A stretch of DNA of 64,000 bases from Chitinophagales bacterium (GTDB lineage: Bacteria; Bacteroidota; Bacteroidia; Chitinophagales; CAIOSU01), in assembly GCA_026003335.1 (NCBI GenBank), contig BPHB01000001.1, positions 2,009,001 through 2,073,000 of the forward strand, in the 5' to 3' direction. The position numbers were made by a program, and so were the translations under genes. Below the pieces are notes generated by a model. The model was not told where the DNA came from. It was given only the letters and a program-made list of their open reading frames with translations, and ran no database searches. Shown here in pieces: positions 9,225 through 17,615 of this stretch; the first letter of the stretch is position 1; the number at the start of each line of letters is the position of its first letter.

Positions 9225-9883
9225 CCGCATATCAGCGCCTGTCCTACATCCTTGATGCAGATATACCGGTTTACGGCAATGGCACACGGCCCGGCTTCAG
9301 CCGCATCAACGACATGCGTAAAGGCGCTACGGCCAACAAAACCGCACTTACACTGGACAGCCACATGGGGACACACATTGACTTTCCTCTGCATTTCCTG
9401 GCTGACGGCCGGGGAGGCGAGGACTATCAGGCCCATGAACTTGTCTTTCAGCATGCTTTGCTAGTTGAAGTGCCAACGGAAGGCGGGCTTATCCAAAACA
9501 ATGCCCTGCAAAACATTCCGCAGGATGTTCATCTTGACCTGCTTCTCATCAAAACCGGCTTCTGCTACAAAAGACACACAGACGATTACTGGCAAAACAA
9601 TCCCGGGTTTGCTTCCGAAACAGCTGCATATCTGCAGGAAAAATTCCCCTCTTTGCGTGCCATAGGTTTTGACAGCATCTCGCTGTCATCGTTTCTCCAT
9701 CGCGAGGAAGGCCGCATAGCCCACCGCGCATTTCTATCACGCAACATACTGATCATTGAAGACATGGACCTGCGCAACGTGACTCCTCACACCCGTTTTG
9801 AAAAAATAATGGTTGCCCCGCTGCTTTTTTCTGCATGTGATGGTGCACCGTGCTATGTTCTTGCAGAAATACGTACATCATGA
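9221..9883 (+). CDS. Cyclase-family (kynurenine formamidase-like) metal hydrolase
   Basis: The 220-residue protein belongs to the Cyclase family (Pfam PF04199 in established classification). The metal-binding signature HxGTHxDxPxHF is present as DSHMGTHIDFPLHF at about residues 46-59. Members hydrolyse amides or lactones. It starts with GTG inside the stop of the epimerase gene and ends inside the ATG of the HAD gene, so all three are translationally coupled. Tryptophan-pathway neighbours are absent, which argues against true kynurenine formamidase. Confidence 0.87.
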   Translation: MTAYQRLSYILDADIPVYGNGTRPGFSRINDMRKGATANKTALTLDSHMGTHIDFPLHFLADGRGGEDYQAHELVFQHALLVEVPTEGGLIQNNALQNIPQDVHLDLLLIKTGFCYKRHTDDYWQNNPGFASETAAYLQEKFPSLRAIGFDSISLSSFLHREEGRIAHRAFLSRNILIIEDMDLRNVTPHTRFEKIMVAPLLFSACDGAPCYVLAEIRTS

Positions 9884-10530
9884 AGCAGGCATTGTTTTTT
9901 GACTTTGATGGAGTGGTGCTGGACAGTGTCAATGTGAAAACGGAAGCCTTTTATGAAATGTATCTGCCCTATGGAGAGGATATCGCTCTGCAGGCTAAGG
10001 CCTATCACCTGCATCATGGCGGCATATCGCGGTTTGAAAAATTCAGGTATTTTGAAGAATCGCTGCTTCATCGTAAAGTCAGCGAACAGGATTTGCAGAA
10101 GCTGGGAACCCGTTTCTCGGAGCTGGTTTTTGAAAAAGTCCTGCATGCGCCTTTCATCGAGGGGTTTCCTCAATTTATTGAAGCCTGCCATCAGCATTAC
10201 GACTGCTATGTGGTTTCGGGCACTCCCGAAAGTGAGTTAAGACTGATTACCGACAAACGCCAGCTGCATCGCTACTTTAAAGGCATTTACGGTAGCCCGG
10301 CAAAAAAGACAGACATTCTTGCTTCCCTCATCGCCCAGCATGGCTATGACGTGCAACAGTGCTACTACTTCGGAGATGCCATGACCGATCTGGAGGCGGC
10401 CAAAGCGCACCATATCCGTTTTATTCTGGTCCGATCATCTGACAATCGCTATCTGGAGGCGTTAAGTGATAAAGCGATAGATAGCTTTTCAGACCTGAAA
10501 CTTCATCCTTCCGGTTTTCTGAATGTATAA
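9880..10530 (+). CDS. HAD-superfamily hydrolase (phosphatase/phosphoglucomutase-like)
   Basis: The 216-residue haloacid dehalogenase-type phosphatase shows motif I FDFDGVVLDS at residues 6-15, motif II VVSGTPESEL, a lysine helix, and motif IV YYFGDAMTDLEAA. A C1 cap is inserted after motif I. The ATG at 9880 overlaps the cyclase stop (ATGA) and gives the normal N-terminus; an in-frame GTG at 9850 would add ten residues of poor fit. Its 3' end overlaps the convergent YfhO gene by 28 bp. It probably dephosphorylates the product of the preceding enzymes. Confidence 0.88.
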   Translation: MKQALFFDFDGVVLDSVNVKTEAFYEMYLPYGEDIALQAKAYHLHHGGISRFEKFRYFEESLLHRKVSEQDLQKLGTRFSELVFEKVLHAPFIEGFPQFIEACHQHYDCYVVSGTPESELRLITDKRQLHRYFKGIYGSPAKKTDILASLIAQHGYDVQQCYYFGDAMTDLEAAKAHHIRFILVRSSDNRYLEALSDKAIDSFSDLKLHPSGFLNV

Positions 10531-12923
10531 AACCAACCGGCCCCTACAAGCACCAGCAGCAGAATGCCGGATGCTAGTGAAACTTTCTCCCCTAACTCAT
10601 AGCTTTTAGGCTTAAAGACAAACTCAATAGTATGCCGACCCGGAGGAATGTACATGCCGCGCAACACATAATTCACGCGCACATAAGGCACCTCTTTGCC
10701 ATCTATGTAGGCATACCAGCCTTTATGGTCATTATAGTATATTTCCGAAAAAACCGCGAACTGCCCGGATGACGCTTCGGAAACATACGTGAGCCGGTCC
10801 GGATCATAGGAGGTCAGCCGGATAACGGCTGCTGAGTCATAGGTTATCCGAAGGTTTCCGGCCCTTTCCTGAAAGCGTGCATTTACTACGGCAGTTGCCG
10901 CGGGATCAAAAGAAGACAATGCCCGCATTTCCTCATCCGCATCAGGCACAATTTTTATTTCTTTTACAAACCACGCATTCCCCAAGGCATGGGGGTTGAC
11001 CCGCACCGACTGATCCTGCGTAATAATGTATTTAGTATTCAACATATTCAGCACCGGGATATATTCATTTGTGAATCCTTTGCTGAGGTTATAAATGTTG
11101 GGAAGTATCTGCTCTTCAATCAGTTCCTGATATCTTCTGAGTTTGGCTGCGTGATAGCCTCCGATGGATTTATGAAATCTGGATGCCTCCGCACTCCGAA
11201 AAGGATCACCGCTGCTGAGGTCAAGCACACGATAGTAGGTTGTGTCCTGCAGAATCATCCGGTCAGCCTGGGAAGGGCTGAAATAACGGTTATACTCCTG
11301 CCGGCTGATATAGTCATCTGCATTCAGGTAGCGGTGTGACACCCACCACTGATCGGCCAGAATCAAAGAACCTAAAAGGACCATGGTTTGCCAGGTTTTG
11401 AATTTTTCGGTAGCCCACAGAAAAATGGCTCCCGCTGCCAATGTCAGAAACACCAGCGAGCGAAAAGCATCATTGCGCATCAGCGCAATGCGATCTTTAA
11501 TCAGTGCATCAACGGGCCAGCCGTTTTCACGCAGACGGGCATCAATAGGGCCGCTGAAATCAAAGAAAACCGGAGCAAAAACGATAAGCAGCAACAACAG
11601 ACCCCCCAGGCTGCCGGCGCCAAACTTCAGCGCACGCAGCACCTCACTGCGCTCAAAGCTGCCGGATACCAGACGTGCCAGCGCTATCCCTCCGGTAAGT
11701 ACCACGATACTGTTTGTTACTGACAGGATCATGGATGGGGTTCTGAATTTGTTATACAAGGGCACATAGTCAAAAAAAAGCTGGCTTAAAAACATGAAGT
11801 TTTTCCCCCAGCTAAGCATCAATGTAAGCAGGGCTGCGGCAAGAAACATCCATCGCAACAGAGGCTCCTTTATGAGAAACATGCCAAACAGAAAAAGAAA
11901 AACCATGATAATACCAAAATAGGTTGGCCCTGCAGTGAAAGGCTGGTCTCCCCAGTAAGTCGGAATGGCTGCCAGATTCCTTTTCGGCACACCTCTTCTG
12001 GCCAGGTTGGAGTCATCGCCCAAAGGCTCACTGGAAGCACCTCCCATGAAATACGGGACAATCAGCGTGAAACTCTCGGCAACACCATAACTCCAGGAAA
12101 AAGCATAGTCTTTATCCAGACCCCCGCGGGGAGTTTCTTGACGTTTGGAAGTCAGCTCCGACTCATCACCCCGGATGGTTTCCCGGGCATATTCCCGAGT
12201 GGTGAGTATCTGGGTAAGATTGCTGGATATAGCCAGTAAGATAGCTCCAACAAGGAGCCCGGAAGACTTTAGCGTAACCGCCCAGCTTCCCTGCGTGATG
12301 TTTCTGATAAACAAAAACACCACAAACACGCCCGCTACAAGCAAGGTGTAGTAGGTAATCTGAGGATGATTAAAGCGAATTTGCAGGCCAAGACAGAAAG
12401 CAAGCAGGGAAGCTCCGGCTATCATGCGTCCGTTGAATGCAGTGATCACCGCAGCCAGGCATGGCGCAATCAGGGCAATAGCCCGCACTTTGGTAATATG
12501 TCCGGCATCTATGCTGATAATGTTAAAGGAAGCAAGGGCAAAGCCAAAGGCCGCAATGACAGAAACCCAGATATTAGCTGTGAGCACGTACAAGGCTATA
12601 TACGTGCCGGCAAGCAACAGAAACATCAGGTGCACCTCCTCAATAAACAGCCAGCGGATTGCCTGCAGAATTACAGTGAACACATTTTTAGGATAGCCCA
12701 CGCGAATCTGATAGGCCGGCATTCCGCTGAACATAGCGTTTGTCCATAGCCGCTCTCTGCCATCCATTTCCAGATATTTATTCAGCTCGCCCTGCATGCA
12801 GTAGGCCTGAATCATATCATGTTGAGCCATCTTTTTGCCTTCCACCAGCGGCCAGAAATACAGATAGGAAAAAGCCGCAAATCCCAGAATTACCAACAGG
12901 TGGTGAAGGAGCGTGCGTTTCAT
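10503..12923 (-). CDS. YfhO-family polytopic membrane protein
   Basis: The 806-residue inner-membrane protein starts with a transmembrane helix (residues 7-26), continues through about a dozen membrane segments to roughly residue 520, has a soluble periplasmic domain, and ends with a final helix (GILLLVLVGAGWFY). The layout and the long N-terminal loop resemble the YfhO/GT-C family, thought to transfer sugars from lipid carriers to cell-envelope polymers. The late segment around GKEVPYVRVNYVLRGMYIPPG is typical of this group in Bacteroidota. No donor or acceptor can be inferred. Confidence 0.85.
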   Translation of the reverse strand: MKRTLLHHLLVILGFAAFSYLYFWPLVEGKKMAQHDMIQAYCMQGELNKYLEMDGRERLWTNAMFSGMPAYQIRVGYPKNVFTVILQAIRWLFIEEVHLMFLLLAGTYIALYVLTANIWVSVIAAFGFALASFNIISIDAGHITKVRAIALIAPCLAAVITAFNGRMIAGASLLAFCLGLQIRFNHPQITYYTLLVAGVFVVFLFIRNITQGSWAVTLKSSGLLVGAILLAISSNLTQILTTREYARETIRGDESELTSKRQETPRGGLDKDYAFSWSYGVAESFTLIVPYFMGGASSEPLGDDSNLARRGVPKRNLAAIPTYWGDQPFTAGPTYFGIIMVFLFLFGMFLIKEPLLRWMFLAAALLTLMLSWGKNFMFLSQLFFDYVPLYNKFRTPSMILSVTNSIVVLTGGIALARLVSGSFERSEVLRALKFGAGSLGGLLLLLIVFAPVFFDFSGPIDARLRENGWPVDALIKDRIALMRNDAFRSLVFLTLAAGAIFLWATEKFKTWQTMVLLGSLILADQWWVSHRYLNADDYISRQEYNRYFSPSQADRMILQDTTYYRVLDLSSGDPFRSAEASRFHKSIGGYHAAKLRRYQELIEEQILPNIYNLSKGFTNEYIPVLNMLNTKYIITQDQSVRVNPHALGNAWFVKEIKIVPDADEEMRALSSFDPAATAVVNARFQERAGNLRITYDSAAVIRLTSYDPDRLTYVSEASSGQFAVFSEIYYNDHKGWYAYIDGKEVPYVRVNYVLRGMYIPPGRHTIEFVFKPKSYELGEKVSLASGILLLVLVGAGWFYTFRKPEG

Positions 12924-13082
12924 ACTCGGTTTTTTAACGGATTAAGAAAGATTACGAAGATACCAATTGTATTCAGCAGCATACATAAGTACTTTCCTGT
13001 CTAATGCAACTTACACGTTCCAACAAACTATCAATAAATCATACGGTCATAAAAACCCGGCTAAGTGTATATTTAAGCATCT

Positions 13083-15329
13083 GTGCATATGCATCTGCTT
13101 AAAGGAATTCTGCGCTTTTTCCCCATTCAATTGCTTATCCTGCACCTGAAAACCCATCAGATTTTTATTTTGCTGTGGGCATTATTATTCCTGATTATCA
13201 CCAACAATCTGGGCATCTCCTACGGTATACCCTATCTGCTGCTTGACCCAGAATATTTGGGGGAAGTGGGGTTTATCAGCTTTGCCATTTTAGGCGCTGC
13301 TTTCGGAGGTTTTGTGATGACATGGAATATTGCTATCTATATTCTGGATGCTTATCGTTTTCCGTTTCTGGCCACATTCAACCATCCTTTTGCTCTTTTT
13401 TGTCTGAATAATTCTTTGCTGCCCGGGGTTTTTCTTATCGCTTATTTCTGGATAATGATCCGCTTTCAACTACGGCAGGAATTTATGTTGGGTGAAAGTA
13501 TTGTATATGACGTTTCCGGCTTTATCAGCGGTCTGCTCATTATCATTTTCCTGGCTGCATTTTATTTCACCAACACAAATAAAAATCTCTACCGGATGTT
13601 CGGTGTGCGCATCAGACCTCCGGCCAGAATAACCCGTAGAATGCGGATGCGACAGAACTTCATGTGGGAACAATTTCGCACCAAAGAACATGAGTTCCCG
13701 GTAGAATATTATCTGACCGCTCGGCTGCGCATCAGACGTATCCGCGGGGTAGACCATTATGATGAAAAAATGATTCATTCTGTCCTCCGGCAAAACCACT
13801 TTAATGCCCTGATGATTGAACTGGCCACCCTGGCCACCCTCATCGGCCTGGGCTTCCTGATTGATTACGAAATATTCAACATTCCGGCCGGAGCCAGTGC
13901 GCTGCTCTTTTTGGCTATACTCGTTTCATTTTCCGGCATCATCAGCTTTTGGGGTAAAGGCTGGAAAAACACGCTGATGATTGGCTTGTTTATCGCACTG
14001 GATATGTTTTATCGTTTAGGCGGTTTCAGCTACGACAACCGAGCCTACGGACTAAACTATGATACTGCCAGAAGCGAATACAGCTTAAGCAAATTGAAAG
14101 AAATCGGCTCTCCCGAAAATATGGAGGAAGATAAGCAGCTGACCCTGTCTATTCTGGAAAACTGGAAAAAGAAAACCGGACAGGAACGCCCCAAAATGGT
14201 GCTGATAGCCGTCAGCGGTGGTGGCCTCAGCGCTGCCTATTTCTCCACCCATGTGTTGCAAACGGCCGACAGCATGCTGCAAGGTAAACTGCTCAAACAT
14301 ACAGCCATGATTACTGGCTCTTCAGGCGGCATGTTCGGGGCATCCTATCTGCGCGAACTGTATCTGCGTCAGCAATTGGGCGAAATACCTTCCATCTATA
14401 ACCCCGAGTATGCGGAAAATATGGGTAAGGATATACTTAATTCAGTGTGTTTCACAATTGTGGTGAATGACATCTTTTTCCCCTGGCAGGAATTCTCTCT
14501 TGGCAAGTATACCTATCGCAAAGACCGCGGCTATGCCATGGAAAAGCAACTGAACCAGAATACCGGCTTCGTATTAAATAAACCGCTACGCGATTATCGC
14601 CAGTATGAGCAGGACGCCACCATACCGTTACTTATTTTTTCGCCTACCATTATCAATGATGAAAGAAAACTTTACATATCTGCCCAACCCGTATCTTATC
14701 TGATGCGTCCCGCTATCCGCAGCGCACAACCCGGATTCATGGATATTGACGGAGTGGATTTCATGCGCTTGTTTGAACATCAGGATGCCGACAATCTGTT
14801 GCTCACAACAGCCATCCGCATGAATGGTACCTACCCCTACATTCTACCCAATGTCACGATGCCTACCAGCCCGGTTATCAAGGTGATGGATGCCGGGTTT
14901 CGGGATAACTACGGGTTGGAAACTGCTCTCCGTTTTATTTATGTATTCCGGGATTGGATTTATGCAAACACCAGCGGAGTTGTACTGGTTGCTGTACGCA
15001 ACTTCCGTCTGGAAACAGAAATAGAAGCCTACCACCGTGAATCCTTTGTGGACAGAGTAGTCAATCCAATTGCTAATCTGTATGAAAATCTCGGAGAGAT
15101 GCACGACTATAACCACGCTTACCTGATTAATTACGCTAATGAATGGCTTCAGGGCAAACTGGATGTCGTGTATTTTGAATACATCCCTGCCGGAAAAGAC
15201 CGGGAAACATCCATGAGCCTGCATCTTACTTCACGAGAAAAAGTGGAAATAAGACAAAACATCAGTCTGCCCCATATCCGGCAGAGTATTGATCGCCTGC
15301 AACAGCTACTGCAAAAAGATTCTCCCTGA
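13083..15329 (+). CDS. Patatin-like phospholipase with N-terminal multi-pass membrane domain
   Basis: The 748-residue protein has about seven membrane segments in its first ~320 residues, followed by a patatin domain: an oxyanion glycine loop SGGGLSAA near residue 377, the nucleophile elbow GSSGG (GxSxG) near 412, and the catalytic dyad aspartate in DAGF near 602. Patatins are lipid acyl hydrolases, and membrane fusion suggests action on membrane lipids at the cytoplasmic face. It diverges from yfhO across 159 bp and ends 7 bp before the convergent rlmD stop. The function of the membrane half is unknown. Confidence 0.83.
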   Translation: MHMHLLKGILRFFPIQLLILHLKTHQIFILLWALLFLIITNNLGISYGIPYLLLDPEYLGEVGFISFAILGAAFGGFVMTWNIAIYILDAYRFPFLATFNHPFALFCLNNSLLPGVFLIAYFWIMIRFQLRQEFMLGESIVYDVSGFISGLLIIIFLAAFYFTNTNKNLYRMFGVRIRPPARITRRMRMRQNFMWEQFRTKEHEFPVEYYLTARLRIRRIRGVDHYDEKMIHSVLRQNHFNALMIELATLATLIGLGFLIDYEIFNIPAGASALLFLAILVSFSGIISFWGKGWKNTLMIGLFIALDMFYRLGGFSYDNRAYGLNYDTARSEYSLSKLKEIGSPENMEEDKQLTLSILENWKKKTGQERPKMVLIAVSGGGLSAAYFSTHVLQTADSMLQGKLLKHTAMITGSSGGMFGASYLRELYLRQQLGEIPSIYNPEYAENMGKDILNSVCFTIVVNDIFFPWQEFSLGKYTYRKDRGYAMEKQLNQNTGFVLNKPLRDYRQYEQDATIPLLIFSPTIINDERKLYISAQPVSYLMRPAIRSAQPGFMDIDGVDFMRLFEHQDADNLLLTTAIRMNGTYPYILPNVTMPTSPVIKVMDAGFRDNYGLETALRFIYVFRDWIYANTSGVVLVAVRNFRLETEIEAYHRESFVDRVVNPIANLYENLGEMHDYNHAYLINYANEWLQGKLDVVYFEYIPAGKDRETSMSLHLTSREKVEIRQNISLPHIRQSIDRLQQLLQKDSP

Positions 15330-15336
15330 TGTATCC

Positions 15337-16722
15337 TCACTTATGGATATGCTTCAGCGACACCACATTTTCAATATGGCTGGTTTGGGGAAACATGTCC
15401 ACAGGCTGTATGTCAGTAATGGCGTACAGGTCTGACAACGCTGCCACATCCCGCGCCTGTGTAGCCGGATTACAGCTCACATACACCAGCTTTTCTACCT
15501 GCAGTTCCCGAAGGGTCTTTATGATACGGGGATGCAGACCCGCCCGGGGAGGGTCAATAAACAGCACATCAGGATGCCCGTGTGTCTGTACAAACTCTGC
15601 GGACAACAGTCCGGCTACGTCTGCAGCATAAAAGGCACAGTTGCTGATCGCATTCACTGCAGCATTATGGCGCGCTTCGCCCACGGCCTCCGGCAATTGT
15701 TCTATACCAATCACCCTGTTGCAGTATGGAGCAACGAAAAGGGAGATAGCTCCGATGCCGCTATACAGATCATATACCAGCTCTCTGCCTGTAAGACCGG
15801 CAAACCGCAAAGCATGCTCAAAGAGTTTTAATGCCTGCTCTACGTTGACCTGAAAGAACGACTTGGGCCCTATGTGAAAAGTGAGCTGCCCCAACTTTTC
15901 GCATATATAGGGATTACCATGATACAGGACGAGCTCACAATCAGAAAGGTCATCATTGGCTTTTGTATTTACTGTATAATACAAAGAGGTAATTTGAGGA
16001 AACGTGTTCCCGAGAAAATCCATAACTTTTTCAATTGCCGGCCTATCATTACGAAAAAAACTAACGATAACCATCAGCTCATCGGTAGCAGAGGTACGTA
16101 TAATCAGGTTGCGTAGAAATCCCTCCTGTTTGCGAATGTTAAAAAACGGCATATGCTGCTGCAAGGCGAAGTTGCGAAGTGCAAGCCGGATAGCATTGGA
16201 GGGCTCTTTTTGCAGATAACATTGCCTGATATCTATCACCTTATCAAAGTGACCGGCCTTATGAAAACCCAGAGCCGAAGAAAACGGGATACCCAGACGT
16301 AATTCTTCTTCGGTAAGCCAACCCTTGTCGGAAAAGGTAAACTCCAGTTTGTTGCGGTAGTGCGTTGTGCGGCTACATGCAAGCACAGGAGGCACAGATG
16401 GTAATGTGAGCTTGCCAATATGTTGGAAGGCGTCTATTACCAACTGCTTCTTAAACTCCAGCTGGCTGTCATAGGCGACATGCTGCCAGACACATCCCCC
16501 GCACACTCCGAAGTGCGTGCAGAAGGGTTTCTGTCTTTTTGGGGAGGTGAGCAGCCACGCCTCCGGACGGGCAAAGCCATAATGTTTCTTCTTCCGGTAT
16601 ATACGGGCATCCACAACCTCTCCCGGCAAGGCATCGTCTACAAACACCACTTTCCCGTTGTGGCGGGCAACGCCTCTTCCATGCACTTCAACCCCCTTGA
16701 TTTCAAGATTCTTAAGCAGCAT
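15337..16722 (-). CDS. rlmD: 23S rRNA (uracil(1939)-C5)-methyltransferase RlmD (RumA family)
   Basis: The 461-residue SAM-dependent RNA methyltransferase has an N-terminal TRAM domain, an iron-sulfur cluster motif with cysteines at 68, 74 and 77 (FGVCGGCVWQH), the SAM loop LYSGIGAISLF, the FIDPPRAGLH motif and the catalytic cysteine in YVSCNP. This is the RlmD/RlmC/TrmA family architecture. The Fe-S motif favours RlmD/RlmC over TrmA, and paralogue choice is uncertain. It is transcribed divergently from the STAS gene. Confidence 0.88.
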   Translation of the reverse strand: MLLKNLEIKGVEVHGRGVARHNGKVVFVDDALPGEVVDARIYRKKKHYGFARPEAWLLTSPKRQKPFCTHFGVCGGCVWQHVAYDSQLEFKKQLVIDAFQHIGKLTLPSVPPVLACSRTTHYRNKLEFTFSDKGWLTEEELRLGIPFSSALGFHKAGHFDKVIDIRQCYLQKEPSNAIRLALRNFALQQHMPFFNIRKQEGFLRNLIIRTSATDELMVIVSFFRNDRPAIEKVMDFLGNTFPQITSLYYTVNTKANDDLSDCELVLYHGNPYICEKLGQLTFHIGPKSFFQVNVEQALKLFEHALRFAGLTGRELVYDLYSGIGAISLFVAPYCNRVIGIEQLPEAVGEARHNAAVNAISNCAFYAADVAGLLSAEFVQTHGHPDVLFIDPPRAGLHPRIIKTLRELQVEKLVYVSCNPATQARDVAALSDLYAITDIQPVDMFPQTSHIENVVSLKHIHK

Positions 16723-16753
16723 CCTAATAGCTATTCGTTAGGTTCAAATATCA

Positions 16754-16761
16754 TAGATTTG
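16754..16761 (+). promoter_or_regulatory. Possible -7 promoter element upstream of the STAS gene
   Basis: TAGATTTG matches the Bacteroidota -7 consensus TAnnTTTG in the rlmD/STAS divergent gap. No good -33 TTTG is seen at the expected distance (TTCG is the nearest), so support is partial. It would place a transcript start about 85 nt before the GTG of the STAS gene. Confidence 0.35.
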
Positions 16762-16854
16762 TTTTAATGAAAAACAGCACCCCGTGTGCTATGGTTGTAA
16801 AAATACCGGTTCAAACAATCTTGCCTTGTTTTTCGTAAAAAAACGCAGTTAATA

Positions 16855-17196
16855 GTGGAGATTCACATTGAATCCATTAACGACATTCTGCACCTCCATA
16901 TACGCGGAGAGCTTGATGCCAACTCATCCATAGAACTGGATGAGGTGCTCAAGAATGCAATTGCACAGCGCACCATCAAAATCATGGTGAACTGTCGTGA
17001 ATTGCGTTACATCTCTTCAGCGGGCATGGGCGTTTTTCTGTCTCATCTGGATGACATCAGAAATCTGGGAGGCAGATTTGTTTTTTACAACATGTCAGTG
17101 GGGGTCTTCAGCACTTTTGAACTCCTGGGGCTCCACAACATGATTGATATCGTGAATGAAGAGATAGAGGCTCAGAAGAAATTTGATGAAAGTTAA
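16855..17196 (+). CDS. STAS-domain anti-sigma factor antagonist
   Basis: The 113-residue single STAS domain is of the SpoIIAA/RsbV type. The conserved phosphorylation loop reads YISSAGMG (Ser54/Ser55), where a partner kinase phosphorylates serine to release or bind the anti-sigma factor. The start is GTG at 16855. The next gene, a HATPase kinase, begins 11 bp inside its end, so the two form an antagonist/kinase pair, as in partner-switching control of stress or envelope responses. The target sigma factor is not in the window. Confidence 0.88.
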   Translation: MEIHIESINDILHLHIRGELDANSSIELDEVLKNAIAQRTIKIMVNCRELRYISSAGMGVFLSHLDDIRNLGGRFVFYNMSVGVFSTFELLGLHNMIDIVNEEIEAQKKFDES

Positions 17197-17599
17197 CCTG
17201 ACAACCGTTTGCTCTCCGCGTGCACAGGAAGAAATACGTGCCTTTCTAAACCGTTATTTTAAAAACACCAGCCTGGGTGAATCCGAAATAAATCAGATCA
17301 TTCTCGCCATAGACGAAGCTATTGCCAACGCCATTATTCACGGCAACAACTCGGATTCTTCCAAAACCATTACTATGGATATTGATTTCACCGAAAAACG
17401 TATTGTCATTGAAATCGGAGACATAGGCTTGTTTGATGATGCGCTCCGCAAGGAAAAAGTAGAAAAAGACATCAAAGACATCATAAAGGAAAAACAAAAG
17501 GGGGGATTAGGCCTCAAACTCATCTATTCCATTATGGATATTGTGACCTTCTACACCAAAGACAACAAGAGCTATTGTATGATGGTCAAGCTGTTTTGA
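17186..17599 (+). CDS. Anti-sigma regulatory factor / serine kinase (RsbW-like HATPase)
   Basis: The 137-residue GHKL ATPase is of the RsbW/SpoIIAB class. The N box AIDEAIANAIIHGN is at about residues 45-58, the G1 box at EIGDIGLFDD and the G2 box at GGLGLKL. Such kinases phosphorylate the STAS partner encoded immediately upstream and sequester a sigma factor. The ATG at 17186 follows an in-frame TTG at 17183; the ATG is chosen. The 11-bp overlap with the STAS gene implies coupled translation. Confidence 0.88.
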   Translation: MKVNLTTVCSPRAQEEIRAFLNRYFKNTSLGESEINQIILAIDEAIANAIIHGNNSDSSKTITMDIDFTEKRIVIEIGDIGLFDDALRKEKVEKDIKDIIKEKQKGGLGLKLIYSIMDIVTFYTKDNKSYCMMVKLF

Positions 17600-17615
17600 T
17601 TACTCCTTGTCATCT

